From: Syntrophus buswellii
Lineage (GTDB): Bacteria > Desulfobacterota > Syntrophia > Syntrophales > Syntrophaceae
DNA length: 64,000 bases
NCBI RefSeq assembly: GCF_046097065.1
Contig: NZ_CP175563.1
Location: 2,480,001-2,544,000, forward strand
Reading direction: 5' to 3'
In this document: positions 8,624 through 17,297 of the stretch, one piece after another
Numbering within the stretch: the stretch's first letter is position 1
Layout: each line of letters opens with the position of its first letter
The notes under the pieces: model-generated
Told to the model about the DNA's origin: nothing
The model's database searches: none
The model's input: the letters and a program-made list of their open reading frames with translations, nothing else
Program-made: the position numbers and the translations under genes

Positions 8624-9547
8624 ATGAAGTGGGAACGTAAGGATCTTCTGGGGATCAAGGACCTATCCGGGGAGGAAATATCCCTGATTCTCGACACGGC
8701 GGAGTCTTTTCTCGAGGTATCCACGCGTGACATCAAAAAGGTGCCGACTCTCCGCGGTAAAACGATCATCAATTTTTTTGTCGAGGCCAGTACCCGGACC
8801 CGCACCTCCTTTGAAATCGCCGGCAAGCGCCTGAGCGCCGACACCATCAATATCTCGGCCTCCACGAGCAGTCTGGTCAAGGGGGAAACCCTGGCGGATA
8901 CAGCAAGGAACCTCGAAGCCATGAATCCGGACGTGATCGTGATCCGCCACAGCTGCGCCGGAGCGCCTCACATGCTGGCCCGGCTGGTCAGACAGTCCAT
9001 CATCAATGCCGGCGACGGTGCCCATGAGCACCCCACCCAGGCGCTGCTCGACATGATGACGATACGGAGCCGCAAGGGCACCCTCTCCGGGTTGAACGTG
9101 ACCATCGTCGGCGACATCGCCCACAGCCGCGTCGCCCGTTCCAACATCTACGGATTGAACAAAATGGGGGCCCATCTGACTGTGGCAGGCCCCGCCACCA
9201 TGATGCCGAGGGACATCCGGGAACTGGGGGTCAAGGTATCCTTTCGCCTGGAGGAGGCCCTTCAAGACGCGGATGTGGTCATGATGCTCCGGATTCAGAC
9301 GGAGCGGGAACAGCGGAGCGTCTTTCCCTCCCTTCGGGAATATTCCGCGTTTTACTGCCTGAACGGGGACAACATCCAACGGGCCAGACCGGATGTCCTG
9401 GTCATGCACCCTGGTCCCGTCAATCGCGGCGTGGAGATCTCTCCCGAAATAGCCGACGGGGCGAACTCCGTCATTCTGGAACAGGTCACCAACGGGGTCG
9501 CCGTCCGGATGGCCCTTCTTTATCTTCTGACAGGAGCCATAGAATGA
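8624..9547 (+). CDS. pyrB: Aspartate carbamoyltransferase, catalytic subunit
   Basis: PyrB condenses carbamoyl phosphate with aspartate to carbamoyl aspartate, the first committed step of pyrimidine synthesis. Motifs include the carbamoyl-phosphate site ASTRTRTSFEIAGKRL, SSLVKGETLADT, HPTQALLDM and the C-terminal HPGPVNRGVE. I set the start at the ATG at 8624, which has AGGAG seven bases upstream and gives 307 residues, the normal length. Longer in-frame starts would overlap pyrR. No regulatory subunit (pyrI) is present; the stop codon overlaps the pyrC start as ATGA, indicating translational coupling. Confidence 0.96.
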   Translation: MKWERKDLLGIKDLSGEEISLILDTAESFLEVSTRDIKKVPTLRGKTIINFFVEASTRTRTSFEIAGKRLSADTINISASTSSLVKGETLADTARNLEAMNPDVIVIRHSCAGAPHMLARLVRQSIINAGDGAHEHPTQALLDMMTIRSRKGTLSGLNVTIVGDIAHSRVARSNIYGLNKMGAHLTVAGPATMMPRDIRELGVKVSFRLEEALQDADVVMMLRIQTEREQRSVFPSLREYSAFYCLNGDNIQRARPDVLVMHPGPVNRGVEISPEIADGANSVILEQVTNGVAVRMALLYLLTGAIE

Positions 9548-10824
9548 GCATACTGCTGAAAGGAGGCAGAGTCGTCGACCCCTCCCGGAATCTCGATGGT
9601 GTAAAAGATATCCTCATCGAGGAAGGAAAGATTGCCGCCATCGCGGATTCCATGGACGACACCACCGGAGAAACACGCGTTGTGCACCTTGAGGGCAAAG
9701 TCGTTCTGCCCGGCCTTGTGGACATGCACACCCATCTGCGGGAACCCGGGTATGAATACAAGGAAACCATCCGCTCAGGCAGCGAAGCGGCTGCGGCCGG
9801 GGGATTTACTTCAATCGCCTGCATGCCGAACACCGACCCCGTCAACGACAGCCGGGCCGTGACGGAATACATCGTGAAGCGGGCCGGGGAGTGCAACCTT
9901 GTCCATGTCTATCCCGTAGCCGCCATCTCCCTCAGGTCCGAGGGAAGGACCCTTGCAGAATTCGGCGATTTGAAAGAGGCCGGCGCGGTCGCCTTTTCCG
10001 ACGACGGAAAGCCCGTCGTGGACAGCGGCCTCATGAGACGGGCCCTGGAATATGCCTCTTCGCTGGGCCTGGTGATTATCCCCCACTGCGAAGATCTTTC
10101 GCTGTCTGCCGGCGGCCTCATGAACGAGGGGCGGATCTCCACGGAGCTGGGGCTTCCCGGCATCCCCACTCTGGCCGAAGAGGTGATGATCGCCCGCGAC
10201 CTTCTTCTCGCCGAATATACCGGGGCGGCCCTGCACATCTCCCATGTGAGCTCCGCCGGATCCGTACGGATGATCCGCAACGCCAAAGCACGGGGAATCC
10301 CGGTCACGGCGGAAACAGCGCCCCACTATTTCACCCTGACGGACGAAGCCCTTCGGGATTTTGACCCCTCCTTCAAGGTCAATCCCCCCCTGAGGAGCCC
10401 CCTGGATCGGAAGGCCATCCGGGAAGGACTGCGGGACGGCACCCTCGATGTGATCGCCACGGACCATGCGCCCCATGCCGCCACCGACAAGGAGGTGGAA
10501 TTTGAATATGCCGCCAGCGGCATCTCCGGCCTTGAAACGGCGCTTGCCCTGAGCCTCAGGCTCGTCGATGACGGGCTTTTGACCCTTTCGGAACTGGTCC
10601 GGAAGATGAGCACCAATCCGGCCAAGATCCTGAACATCCCGGGGGGAGCGCTCCTTCCGGGAGCCGACGCGGACATTACGGTCTTCGATCCCGACAGGAG
10701 CTGGATCGTCGACCCCCTCAGCTGGCGTTCAAAAGGGAAAAATTCCCCCTTCTTCGGCTGGACGCTAAAGGGGAAAGTGCTCATGACCCTGGTGAAAGGG
10801 AGAGTCGTTTATTCGGAAGATTAG
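9544..10824 (+). CDS. pyrC: Dihydroorotase
   Basis: Dihydroorotase closes carbamoyl aspartate to dihydroorotate. The 426-residue protein is of the long class I type: metal-binding DMHTHLREPGYEYKETI near residue 60, GGFTSIACMPNT, metal-binding histidines in IIPHCED and LHISHVSSAGS, and the catalytic-region ATDHAPHA near residue 305. The ATG overlaps the pyrB stop by four bases. In several bacteria class I dihydroorotases assemble with PyrB into one particle, and the tight coupling here fits that. It ends 47 bases before recO. Confidence 0.95.
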   Translation: MSILLKGGRVVDPSRNLDGVKDILIEEGKIAAIADSMDDTTGETRVVHLEGKVVLPGLVDMHTHLREPGYEYKETIRSGSEAAAAGGFTSIACMPNTDPVNDSRAVTEYIVKRAGECNLVHVYPVAAISLRSEGRTLAEFGDLKEAGAVAFSDDGKPVVDSGLMRRALEYASSLGLVIIPHCEDLSLSAGGLMNEGRISTELGLPGIPTLAEEVMIARDLLLAEYTGAALHISHVSSAGSVRMIRNAKARGIPVTAETAPHYFTLTDEALRDFDPSFKVNPPLRSPLDRKAIREGLRDGTLDVIATDHAPHAATDKEVEFEYAASGISGLETALALSLRLVDDGLLTLSELVRKMSTNPAKILNIPGGALLPGADADITVFDPDRSWIVDPLSWRSKGKNSPFFGWTLKGKVLMTLVKGRVVYSED

Positions 10825-10871
10825 GAGGCGGCCCGCCCGAAGCCGGCAGCGTCCTCTTTGAATGTTCAGAC

Positions 10872-11651
10872 ATGAATGCTCGAGCCACTCACAAAACCGA
10901 GGGAATCGTTCTGAAGGCGCTGAACTACGGCGACTCGGATCTGATTGTGACCTTCTACACCCGGGATTTCGGAAAGCTGACCGCCATCGCCAAGGGGGCG
11001 AGAAACAGCCGTAAACGGTTTGTCAATGTTCTTGAGCCCTTCTGCTGTTCCTCCCTCCTTTTCGCCCGGAAGCAGCGGGATCAGCTGGCCTGGCTGGAAA
11101 GCTGCCACCGGCTCAATGAATATCCTCAAATCCGCAAATCCCTGGACCGAACCCTTCTTGCCTCGTATCTCATCGATCTCGTCGATCATTTCTCTTCAGA
11201 GGAGAAAACGGATCCGGAACTCTTCCTGCATCTGCAGACCTTTCTGTCGCTTATTGAAGAGGGGGACACCTCGGAACGACTTCTGCGCTTCTTCGAGATC
11301 CGTCACCTGAAGCTTTCCGGTTTCGCACCGGCGCTTGACCGCTGCATCCTGTGCAACTCGCCCCTGGATTCGCGGCAGCAGTACGTGTTCAGCATCGCCC
11401 AGGGCGGCCTGCATTGCCGGTCCTGCTTTTCCAAATCGCCGGATTCCAACATCCTGCCGGTTTCCCTCGGCACCATCAAGACCCTCCTTCTCGGGAAGGA
11501 AATCGAAGCGGGAAAGATGAAGCGGATCCTGTTCTCGGGGCAGACCGCCCGGGAAAGCAAGTCGCTCCTCTCCCTCTTTATCGGCCATATCCTCGGAAAG
11601 GAGCTGAAGTCCCTCAAGGTTCTTGACGAAATCCAGTCAATGGGCGTGTAA
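10872..11651 (+). CDS. recO: DNA repair protein RecO
   Basis: RecO helps load RecA at single-stranded gaps with RecR. The 259-residue protein starts with the OB-fold segment (THKTEGIVLKALNYGDSDLIVTFYTRDFGKL split here for length), has a helical middle, and a four-cysteine zinc motif, CILC and later CRSC, around residues 158-185. Length is normal. The ATG at 10872 has no strong ribosome site, but protein alignment with the family start (a short charged lead into the OB fold) supports it. It follows pyrC and precedes the glyQS unit with a 227-base gap. Confidence 0.92.
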   Translation: MNARATHKTEGIVLKALNYGDSDLIVTFYTRDFGKLTAIAKGARNSRKRFVNVLEPFCCSSLLFARKQRDQLAWLESCHRLNEYPQIRKSLDRTLLASYLIDLVDHFSSEEKTDPELFLHLQTFLSLIEEGDTSERLLRFFEIRHLKLSGFAPALDRCILCNSPLDSRQQYVFSIAQGGLHCRSCFSKSPDSNILPVSLGTIKTLLLGKEIEAGKMKRILFSGQTARESKSLLSLFIGHILGKELKSLKVLDEIQSMGV

Positions 11652-11659
11652 ACCCGGTC

Positions 11660-11790
11660 CCGGATCACACGTGACCGCCGGAGGCAAAGCGCGGCAGCAC
11701 GCCGGCGCCCGGAGAGGCAGGCCAGGGGTCCGATCCGGTCGCCGAAGGAGAACGTTCCCGGCGGCGGAATCGGGTAGCGCGGCTTTTTCG
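11660..11790 (+). other. Structured GC-rich stretch upstream of glyQ
   Basis: This stretch between recO and glyQ holds several inverted segments, for example CCGAT near 11734 with ATCGG near 11770 and an inner CGCCG/CGGCG pairing, ending in GCGCGGCTTTTT at 11777-11788. One part, GGAGAG followed about 25 bases later by GCCGAAGGAG, resembles the 5' half of a glycine riboswitch core, but the CUCUCAGG/AAAGGAC half is not present. It may act as the recO terminator region or as an unrecognised leader element. Confidence 0.3.
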
Positions 11791-11792
11791 TG

Positions 11793-11821
11793 TTGACACG
11801 AAGACCTCATCATGTTAGGTA
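11793..11821 (+). promoter_or_regulatory. Candidate promoter of glyQS
   Basis: TTGACA at 11793-11798 and TAGGTA at 11816-11821 are separated by 17 bases. The -35 box is perfect and the -10 box weak. It would give a 5' leader of about 50 bases before the GTG start of glyQ. Confidence 0.45.
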
Positions 11822-11878
11822 GCCGCCGGAACTTCTTAAAAATAATGGGAATATGCAATAAAGCACAGGAGGCACAAG

Positions 11879-12757
11879 GTGACTTTTCAGGAACTGATCT
11901 TTGCCCTTGAACACTATTGGGCGAATCAGGGCTGCGTGATTCAGCAGCCCTACGATATCGAAGTGGGTGCAGGGACCTTCAATCCCGCCACCTTCCTGCG
12001 GGCCCTGGGTCCGGAACCCTGGAATGTGGCCTACGTGGAGCCGTCCCGCCGGCCGACGGACGGCCGTTACGGCGAAAACCCGAACCGCCTGCAGCACTAC
12101 TACCAGTATCAGGTCATCATGAAGCCCTCGCCCCTGAACATCCAGGATCTCTACCTGGACTCTCTCCGTAGCTTCGGCATCGATCCGCTGGATCATGACA
12201 TCCGCTTTGTGGAAGACGATTGGGAATCACCCACCGTTGGGGCCTGGGGCCTGGGCTGGGAAGTCTGGCTGGACGGCATGGAGATCTCTCAGTTCACCTA
12301 TTTCCAGCAGGTGGGCGGCATCGATGTGAAGCCCGTCTGCGCTGAGCTGACCTACGGCATTGAACGCATCGCCATGTATATCCAGGGGATCGACAATGTC
12401 TATGATCTACAATGGAGTGAGAACATCAAATATGGAGATGTTCATCACCAGGGCGAAGTGGAATTCTCCACCTACAACTTCGAAATTGCCGACGTGGACA
12501 TGCTGAGAAAACTCTTCGATGCCTATGAAGCGGAAGCCATCCGGACGGCGGAGAAGGACCTGGTTCTTCCCGCTTACGACTACTGCCTCAAATGCTCGCA
12601 CACCTTCAACCTCCTCAACGCCCGCGGAGCGATCAGTGTGGCCGAACGGACCAGCTACATCGGAAGAGTCCGAAACCTGGCCAGGCTTTCCGCCGAAGGA
12701 TACATCCGTCAGCGGGAGCGCATGGGATTTCCCCTGCTGAACAGAGCAGAAGCCTAG
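11879..12757 (+). CDS. glyQ: Glycine-tRNA ligase alpha subunit
   Basis: GlyQ is the catalytic alpha subunit of the bacterial two-subunit glycyl-tRNA synthetase. The 292-residue sequence carries the family hallmarks: FALEHYWANQGCVIQQPYD at the start, EVGAGTFNPATFLRALGPEPW, the YVEPSRRPTDGRYGENPNR motif, and WEVWLDGMEISQFTYFQQ. I took the GTG at 11879 because AGGAGG lies 8 to 9 bases upstream and the protein then begins exactly like other GlyQ proteins. The beta subunit glyS follows after 81 bases. Confidence 0.97.
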   Translation: MTFQELIFALEHYWANQGCVIQQPYDIEVGAGTFNPATFLRALGPEPWNVAYVEPSRRPTDGRYGENPNRLQHYYQYQVIMKPSPLNIQDLYLDSLRSFGIDPLDHDIRFVEDDWESPTVGAWGLGWEVWLDGMEISQFTYFQQVGGIDVKPVCAELTYGIERIAMYIQGIDNVYDLQWSENIKYGDVHHQGEVEFSTYNFEIADVDMLRKLFDAYEAEAIRTAEKDLVLPAYDYCLKCSHTFNLLNARGAISVAERTSYIGRVRNLARLSAEGYIRQRERMGFPLLNRAEA

Positions 12758-12838
12758 AGCCGGGGTCTGGTTTCGAACAAATCCAACACGACGCTTTTTG
12801 AAAAGCAATCCATAACGATGAAAAGATGGGAGAGTCAG

Positions 12839-14911
12839 ATGAGCAACGAACTGCTGCTGGAGATAGGGACGGAGGAAATTCCTGCCGCCTTTATTCCCAA
12901 GGCGCTGAACGACATGAGTTCACTGATCCGCAAAGCGCTGACCGATGAACGGATTTCATACGGAACGATCCGGACCTTCGGAACCCCCCGACGGCTCTGT
13001 CTGGCCGTGGCCGATGTGGCCGAGAGGCAGGAGGATCAGCTGATTGAAAAGCTCGGCCCCGCAAAAAGGGTCTCCTTTGATTCCGAGGGAAATCCCACCA
13101 AGGCGGCCCTGGGCTTTGCAAAGGGGCAGGGCGTCGACATCTCGGAAGTCGGCACCCTGTCGACCGACAAGGGGGAATACCTCTGCATCCGCAAACACAT
13201 TTCCGGCCAGGACAGCGCTTCCCTGCTTCCGGAAATCCTATCCAGGCTGGTGGCGTCTCTTTCCTTCAAAAAGTCCATGCGGTGGGGAGACCTGGACTTC
13301 CGTTTCGCCCGCCCGATCCACTGGATTCTTGCCCTGTACGGCGGCGCCGTGGTCCCCTTCCGGATTGAAACCATTGAGAGCGGAAACCTGTCCCGGGGAC
13401 ACCGGTTCATGAAGCCCGAGGCATTCCCCGTCTCCAACCTGTCCGAATATCTCGAAGGGACACGGGACCATTTTGTAATGGTCGATCCCGGGGAGCGCAA
13501 GCGGATCATTCTCGAGGAGGCGCGCAAAGCCGCAGCCGCCGTATCCGGCCGCATCCTGGAAAACGGCGATCTGCTGGAAACGGTGACGTACCTCGTGGAG
13601 TACCCCACCGTTGTCTGCGGCAGCTTTGACCGGAAATACCTGGACCTTCCCGGGGAGGTCCTGACCACCTCCATGATGTCCCATCAGAAATATTTCCCCG
13701 TCGTCGATTCGGCGGGTCAGCTGCTGCCCTATTTCATCACGGTCAACAATACCCTGGCCCGGGACCCCGCCGTTGTAAAGCGGGGGAATGAAAAAGTCAT
13801 CCGGGCGAGGTTGTCCGATGCCCAGTTCTTCTTTGAGGAAGATCAGAAAACGCCCCTTGAGGACCGCGTCGAGGGGCTCCAGCAGGTCGTCTTCCACACA
13901 CTGCTGGGTACATCCTACGAAAAGGTTCAGCGTTTTCGAAAACTTGCGGCCTATATCGCCGAGCGCATCGGCCCCTCCCTGAAAGACCGGGTGGATCGCG
14001 CATCCCTGCTGGCCAAGGCCGACCTGGACACCCAGATGGTTGGCGAATTTTCAGAACTTCAGGGGATCATGGGACGAGAGTACGCCCTGCTGGCCGGTGA
14101 AGATCCCGCCGTGGCCAAGGCGATCTATGAGCATTACCTCCCGCTCACCGCCGGAGGAAATCTTCCTGAAACCCATGAAGGCGCCATCGTCAGCATAGCG
14201 GACAAAATGGACACCATTGCCGGGTTCTTCGGCGTCCGCCTGGTTCCCACCGGCACGGCGGATCCCTATGCCCTGCGCCGCCAGGCGCTGGGCATCATCA
14301 ACATCATCCTTGAAAAGCGGTATCCCCTTATGCTGGAGGACCTGGTGAGTACAAGCCTGGCCATCCTGGATGGAAAGATGACGCGCCCGGCGGAAGAAAC
14401 GGCGAAGGATGTCCTGGAGTTCTTCCGGGGGCGGCTCGAAAATATGCTGATTTCCCAGGGTCACCCCCAGGACGTCGTCAGCGCCGTTCTTGCCGCGGGA
14501 TTCTCCGACCTCGTTCAGGTCATCCAGAAGATTGAAGCCATGGAAACCTTCAAAACGCATCCCGCTTACGAACCGCTGGCAATCGCCTTCAAGCGGGCCG
14601 GAAACATCCTGAAGGAATTCGGAAAGGGCCGCATCGAACCGTCACTGTTCAACCTGGAAGAGGAGATCCTGCTGCATTCGACCTTTATTGAAACCCGCGA
14701 TAAAGTTCTCCAGGCTTTGCAGAAGGAGGATTATCCTGCCGCACTTCTGGAACTCGCCGCCCTGCGCGAGCCGATCGACCGGTTCTTCGGATCAGTGATG
14801 GTCATGGTGGAGGAGGAAGCCATCCGCTTCAATCGGCTGTCGCTTCTGGAGGCTCTTTTTTCCCTCTTCCGCCGCATTGCCGACTTCTCGAAAATCGTGA
14901 CGGCATCCTGA
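12839..14911 (+). CDS. glyS: Glycine-tRNA ligase beta subunit
   Basis: GlyS binds tRNA and pairs with GlyQ. The protein begins MSNELLLEIGTEEIPAAF, the standard opening of the family. An upstream ATG at 12818 would add seven residues, but GGGAGAG just before 12839 and protein similarity favour the shorter 690-residue form. Further landmarks are RFARPIHWILALYG and the HD-domain-like core DLDTQMVGEFSELQGIMGREYA with GTADPYALRRQALGI. The C-terminal region resembles an anticodon-binding domain. The TGA stop lies at the edge of a hairpin that terminates the opposing usp gene. Confidence 0.97.
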   Translation: MSNELLLEIGTEEIPAAFIPKALNDMSSLIRKALTDERISYGTIRTFGTPRRLCLAVADVAERQEDQLIEKLGPAKRVSFDSEGNPTKAALGFAKGQGVDISEVGTLSTDKGEYLCIRKHISGQDSASLLPEILSRLVASLSFKKSMRWGDLDFRFARPIHWILALYGGAVVPFRIETIESGNLSRGHRFMKPEAFPVSNLSEYLEGTRDHFVMVDPGERKRIILEEARKAAAAVSGRILENGDLLETVTYLVEYPTVVCGSFDRKYLDLPGEVLTTSMMSHQKYFPVVDSAGQLLPYFITVNNTLARDPAVVKRGNEKVIRARLSDAQFFFEEDQKTPLEDRVEGLQQVVFHTLLGTSYEKVQRFRKLAAYIAERIGPSLKDRVDRASLLAKADLDTQMVGEFSELQGIMGREYALLAGEDPAVAKAIYEHYLPLTAGGNLPETHEGAIVSIADKMDTIAGFFGVRLVPTGTADPYALRRQALGIINIILEKRYPLMLEDLVSTSLAILDGKMTRPAEETAKDVLEFFRGRLENMLISQGHPQDVVSAVLAAGFSDLVQVIQKIEAMETFKTHPAYEPLAIAFKRAGNILKEFGKGRIEPSLFNLEEEILLHSTFIETRDKVLQALQKEDYPAALLELAALREPIDRFFGSVMVMVEEEAIRFNRLSLLEALFSLFRRIADFSKIVTAS

Positions 14912-14955
14912 AAAAAATCGGGGCGCGTCGAACGGTTTTCCTTCAACGCGCCCCG
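14911..14955 (-). terminator. Intrinsic terminator of the minus-strand usp gene
   Basis: A 9-base-pair stem, GGGGCGCGT (14920-14928) with ACGCGCCCC (14946-14954), has a run of seven As on its left side (14911-14917). Read on the minus strand this is a GC-rich hairpin followed by a T tract, directly after the usp stop at 14963. There is no T tract in the plus direction, so its use by glyS is less certain. Confidence 0.8.
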
Positions 14956-14962
14956 GTGCATC

Positions 14963-15397
14963 CTACCTCTTCACCACCAGGACCGGGCGGACGGCCTTGC
15001 GGATCACCGCTTCGGAGACCGACCCCAGCAGCATTTCCTCTACGTTGCTTCTGCCGTGAGACCCGATCACGATCAGGGAAACGTCCTCTTCCTGCGCTGT
15101 TTTGAGAATTGTCTTAAAGGGATTCCCCTTTACGATCTTCAACCTGGCCTCCAGCCCTCTTTCCCTCAATTCTTCCAGAATCTTGTTGCCCCTCTCATCG
15201 GCGGCCTTCCTCAGTTCGTTCTCAATGGCTGCAAAGTCAATGGCAATTTCGTGTGACGTCAGAACGAGGGACCTTTCGTCAATCACATGAAGGACGATGG
15301 CCTCTTTTGCGCCTGCGTCCTTGAGCTGCTTGACGTAACGAACGGCTTTCATGGATACATCAGAAAAATCGGTGGGGTACAATATGCGCTCAAACAT
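14963..15397 (-). CDS. Universal stress protein, UspA family (copy 1)
   Basis: A 144-residue single-domain Usp. It begins MFERILYPTDFSDVSMKAV and ends with the ATP-binding signature GSHGRSNVEEMLLGSVSEAVI followed by KAVRPVLVVKR, so it belongs to the ATP-binding branch. I chose the ATG at 15397 because AAGGAGGAGAAGATC precedes it closely. It is a close paralogue of the next gene, with the same length and nearly the same opening, suggesting tandem duplication. Usp proteins often respond to starvation or redox stress; the specific role here is unknown. Confidence 0.93.
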   Translation of the reverse strand: MFERILYPTDFSDVSMKAVRYVKQLKDAGAKEAIVLHVIDERSLVLTSHEIAIDFAAIENELRKAADERGNKILEELRERGLEARLKIVKGNPFKTILKTAQEEDVSLIVIGSHGRSNVEEMLLGSVSEAVIRKAVRPVLVVKR

Positions 15398-15461
15398 GAT
15401 CTTCTCCTCCTTTTTTGATGGCAATGACAACCTTTCTTCAGACGCCCTCTGCGCCTCCTCC

Positions 15462-15896
15462 TTAACGCTTGATCACCAGAACCGGCTGGACAGCTTTACG
15501 GATCACCTTTTCAGAAACGGAGCCCAGCAGCATTTCCTCCAGGTTGCTTTTTCCGTGAGATCCGATCACGATGAGGGAAGCCTTTTCCTCCTGCGCTGTT
15601 CTGAGAATTTCCAGAAAAGGAACTCCATTTTTTACAATGAACTTGGCGGAGAGCCCCCCTTCCCGTAACTGCTCCACAATTTTATTGCACTCCTCGTCGG
15701 CAATCCGTCTCAGCTCATCCTGCAAGGCAATAAAATCGATGCCGCTCAGAACATCCGGCGCCAGCAGAGTCCTTTCATCGATTACATGCAGAACCGTAAC
15801 CTCTCTTGTGCCCGCGTCCTTCAACTGTTTGACATAATTTACGGCTTTCATCGACACATCGGAAAAATCAGTGGGGTACAGAATGCGATCAAACAT
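15462..15896 (-). CDS. Universal stress protein, UspA family (copy 2)
   Basis: A second 144-residue Usp, opening MFDRILYPTDFSDVSMKAV and closing GSHGKSNLEEMLLGSVSEKVI then RKAVQPVLVIKR. The start at 15896 has a good AAGGAGGGAAGGCC ribosome site. It lies 64 bases upstream of copy 1 on the same strand and the two are probably cotranscribed. Differences from copy 1 are concentrated in the middle helices, so the copies have diverged after duplication and may form homo- or heterodimers. Confidence 0.93.
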   Translation of the reverse strand: MFDRILYPTDFSDVSMKAVNYVKQLKDAGTREVTVLHVIDERTLLAPDVLSGIDFIALQDELRRIADEECNKIVEQLREGGLSAKFIVKNGVPFLEILRTAQEEKASLIVIGSHGKSNLEEMLLGSVSEKVIRKAVQPVLVIKR

Positions 15897-15984
15897 GGCC
15901 TTCCCTCCTTTTTTGTGTGACGTTATCGCGTTCATCGTTTCTGCCCGATATCCTGCCGCCGTCCTCAACGCTTCCGCCCGGCCT

Positions 15985-16236
15985 TCAAAAAATCACCCAA
16001 AGCTTCTCTTGTTCCAGACCCGGGTATTTTAAAATGGTCACAACGAAAAACGGCAACCTGCTTTTCCGCTCCCTCAATAAAGGGATCTCTTCAGTCCCTG
16101 ATGCTCCGTCCCGAGAGCATGGCAGAATCTTCCGGAAAAGAGGGAACAGGATCAATGGCCAAGGCCGCCGGGCGAAGAGGAAATCAACGCGCTTTTTGAT
16201 CTCCGCCAAAATGTCCGGAAGGGGCTTCACAGGCAT
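15985..16236 (-). CDS. Hypothetical 83-residue ORF (doubtful)
   Basis: An ATG-started frame giving a basic protein rich in proline, leucine and arginine, with a possible hydrophobic segment (PWPLILFPLF) near residue 30. I do not recognise it. It lies in the 650-base stretch between the usp pair and the arginine decarboxylase gene, 14 bases after another tiny frame. There is no clear ribosome site. It may not be a gene. Confidence 0.22.
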   Translation of the reverse strand: MPVKPLPDILAEIKKRVDFLFARRPWPLILFPLFRKILPCSRDGASGTEEIPLLRERKSRLPFFVVTILKYPGLEQEKLWVIF

Positions 16237-16250
16237 AAAGGACTGAAATA

Positions 16251-16370
16251 CTATATCATTTTATACGCTTCTTCTTCGTGAAATTCAAGGCGATATTGCC
16301 GGGGGAGGATCTTGGGCGGGTCGGCGTCGTGGCAAAGGAGCGCCTTGACCTGTCTGTCTTGGCCTTCCAT
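16251..16370 (-). CDS. Possible small protein of 39 residues
   Basis: This frame is too short for routine gene calling. It encodes a hydrophilic peptide beginning MEGQDRQVKALLCHDADPP and ending in FHEEEAYKMI. The residue make-up looks protein-like, with an in-frame stop six codons upstream. Only a weak GGAACGG precedes the ATG. It lies downstream of the arginine decarboxylase gene on the same strand. The rest of the 15897-16546 gap shows a small ATGCTC/GAGCAT hairpin near 16100 and nothing else I can name. Confidence 0.3.
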   Translation of the reverse strand: MEGQDRQVKALLCHDADPPKILPRQYRLEFHEEEAYKMI

Positions 16371-16546
16371 CTTGACCGTTCCGTGTCATGGAATCAAAAA
16401 CAGGGCTTCCGGAAATGTTCATTCCGCTTTCGGTGATTCTGCAGCCGGCTTGCAAACAGACGGATTTTTATCCGAAATGGGCAGCGATGGAACCATTGCG
16501 GCCGAGGAGGGGGTGCTTTCCGCCCAATACCCGGAGAACCAACGGG

Positions 16547-17095
16547 CTAAAAGAGAAAAACGGCAACGGCGACGACGGTGGTGTGCCCCCCGTTCTTGAC
16601 GATGCTGGACTGGGTGATGTTTCTCGTGCCGACGATCTTTCCGCTGATCTTAAAGATTTCTTTTTTGTCATCCCAGCTTTCATCGATGTTGAAGTCAATC
16701 CCGAGGGTGGAGGCCAGCATGGCCGCGGCAAGATCCTCCGCGTGATCGCCTGCCTGGCGTTCCGTCTGGCCGAAGGCATGATATTCACTGATATAACCAT
16801 AGGTATTGCGGTCGGCGGGAATGGCGCAGCCCACGGAAGCGGCCAGCAGGCGTCTGGGCTCGTCACTGTTGCAGCGGCTCATGACACAGTAGGTGATCGC
16901 CCCCGGCTTCAGCTCCCTTAACCCCATCCCCCGGGAAACAACCTTGCAGCCGGGAGGCAGGATGCTTGACACCTGAACGAGATTGCACTTTTCAATGCCG
17001 GCATCCCGCAGGGCCAATTCGAAGGAGTGCAGCTCTTCCCGGTGCGTCCCGACACCTTTGGTAAAAAATATTTTTTTCGGCACAAGGCTGTTCAC
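16547..17095 (-). CDS. pdaD: Pyruvoyl-dependent arginine decarboxylase
   Basis: PvlArgDC decarboxylates arginine to agmatine for polyamine synthesis. The 182-residue proenzyme cleaves itself at a serine pair to create the pyruvoyl group; the site is visible as QVSSILPPGCK, with cleavage expected between Ser43 and Ser44. Other family features are FFTKGVGTHREELHSFELALRDAG near the start (given here in parts: FFTKGVG, ELALRDAG) and CVMSRCNSDEP. The GTG at 17095 has AAGGAG nine bases upstream. The family is common in archaea and found in some anaerobic bacteria. The gene appears to be monocistronic or to lead two tiny doubtful frames. Confidence 0.9.
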   Translation of the reverse strand: MNSLVPKKIFFTKGVGTHREELHSFELALRDAGIEKCNLVQVSSILPPGCKVVSRGMGLRELKPGAITYCVMSRCNSDEPRRLLAASVGCAIPADRNTYGYISEYHAFGQTERQAGDHAEDLAAAMLASTLGIDFNIDESWDDKKEIFKISGKIVGTRNITQSSIVKNGGHTTVVAVAVFLF

Positions 17096-17297
17096 GTTGA
17101 TCCACTCCTTACCGTACTGTTTTCCTGAGCCCCGCCAGGGGCACATTCTGCGATGGGTCAACATGCCCCCGCAGCCGTTCCCCGGGTTCCTAACCAAATC
17201 CGTGGGCGGACTAACACATCATTAACGATATGTCCAGCATTATGTTATTTTCGTGGAAATAAATTATTAGTTTATATTTTCAAACAGTTGCAATAGC

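Noticed and set aside
11690..11780. Full glycine riboswitch before glyQ
   Set aside because: Only the GGAGAG and GCCGAAGGAG parts are present; the pairing CUCUCAGG and AAAGGAC parts are absent, so I list it only as an unassigned structure.
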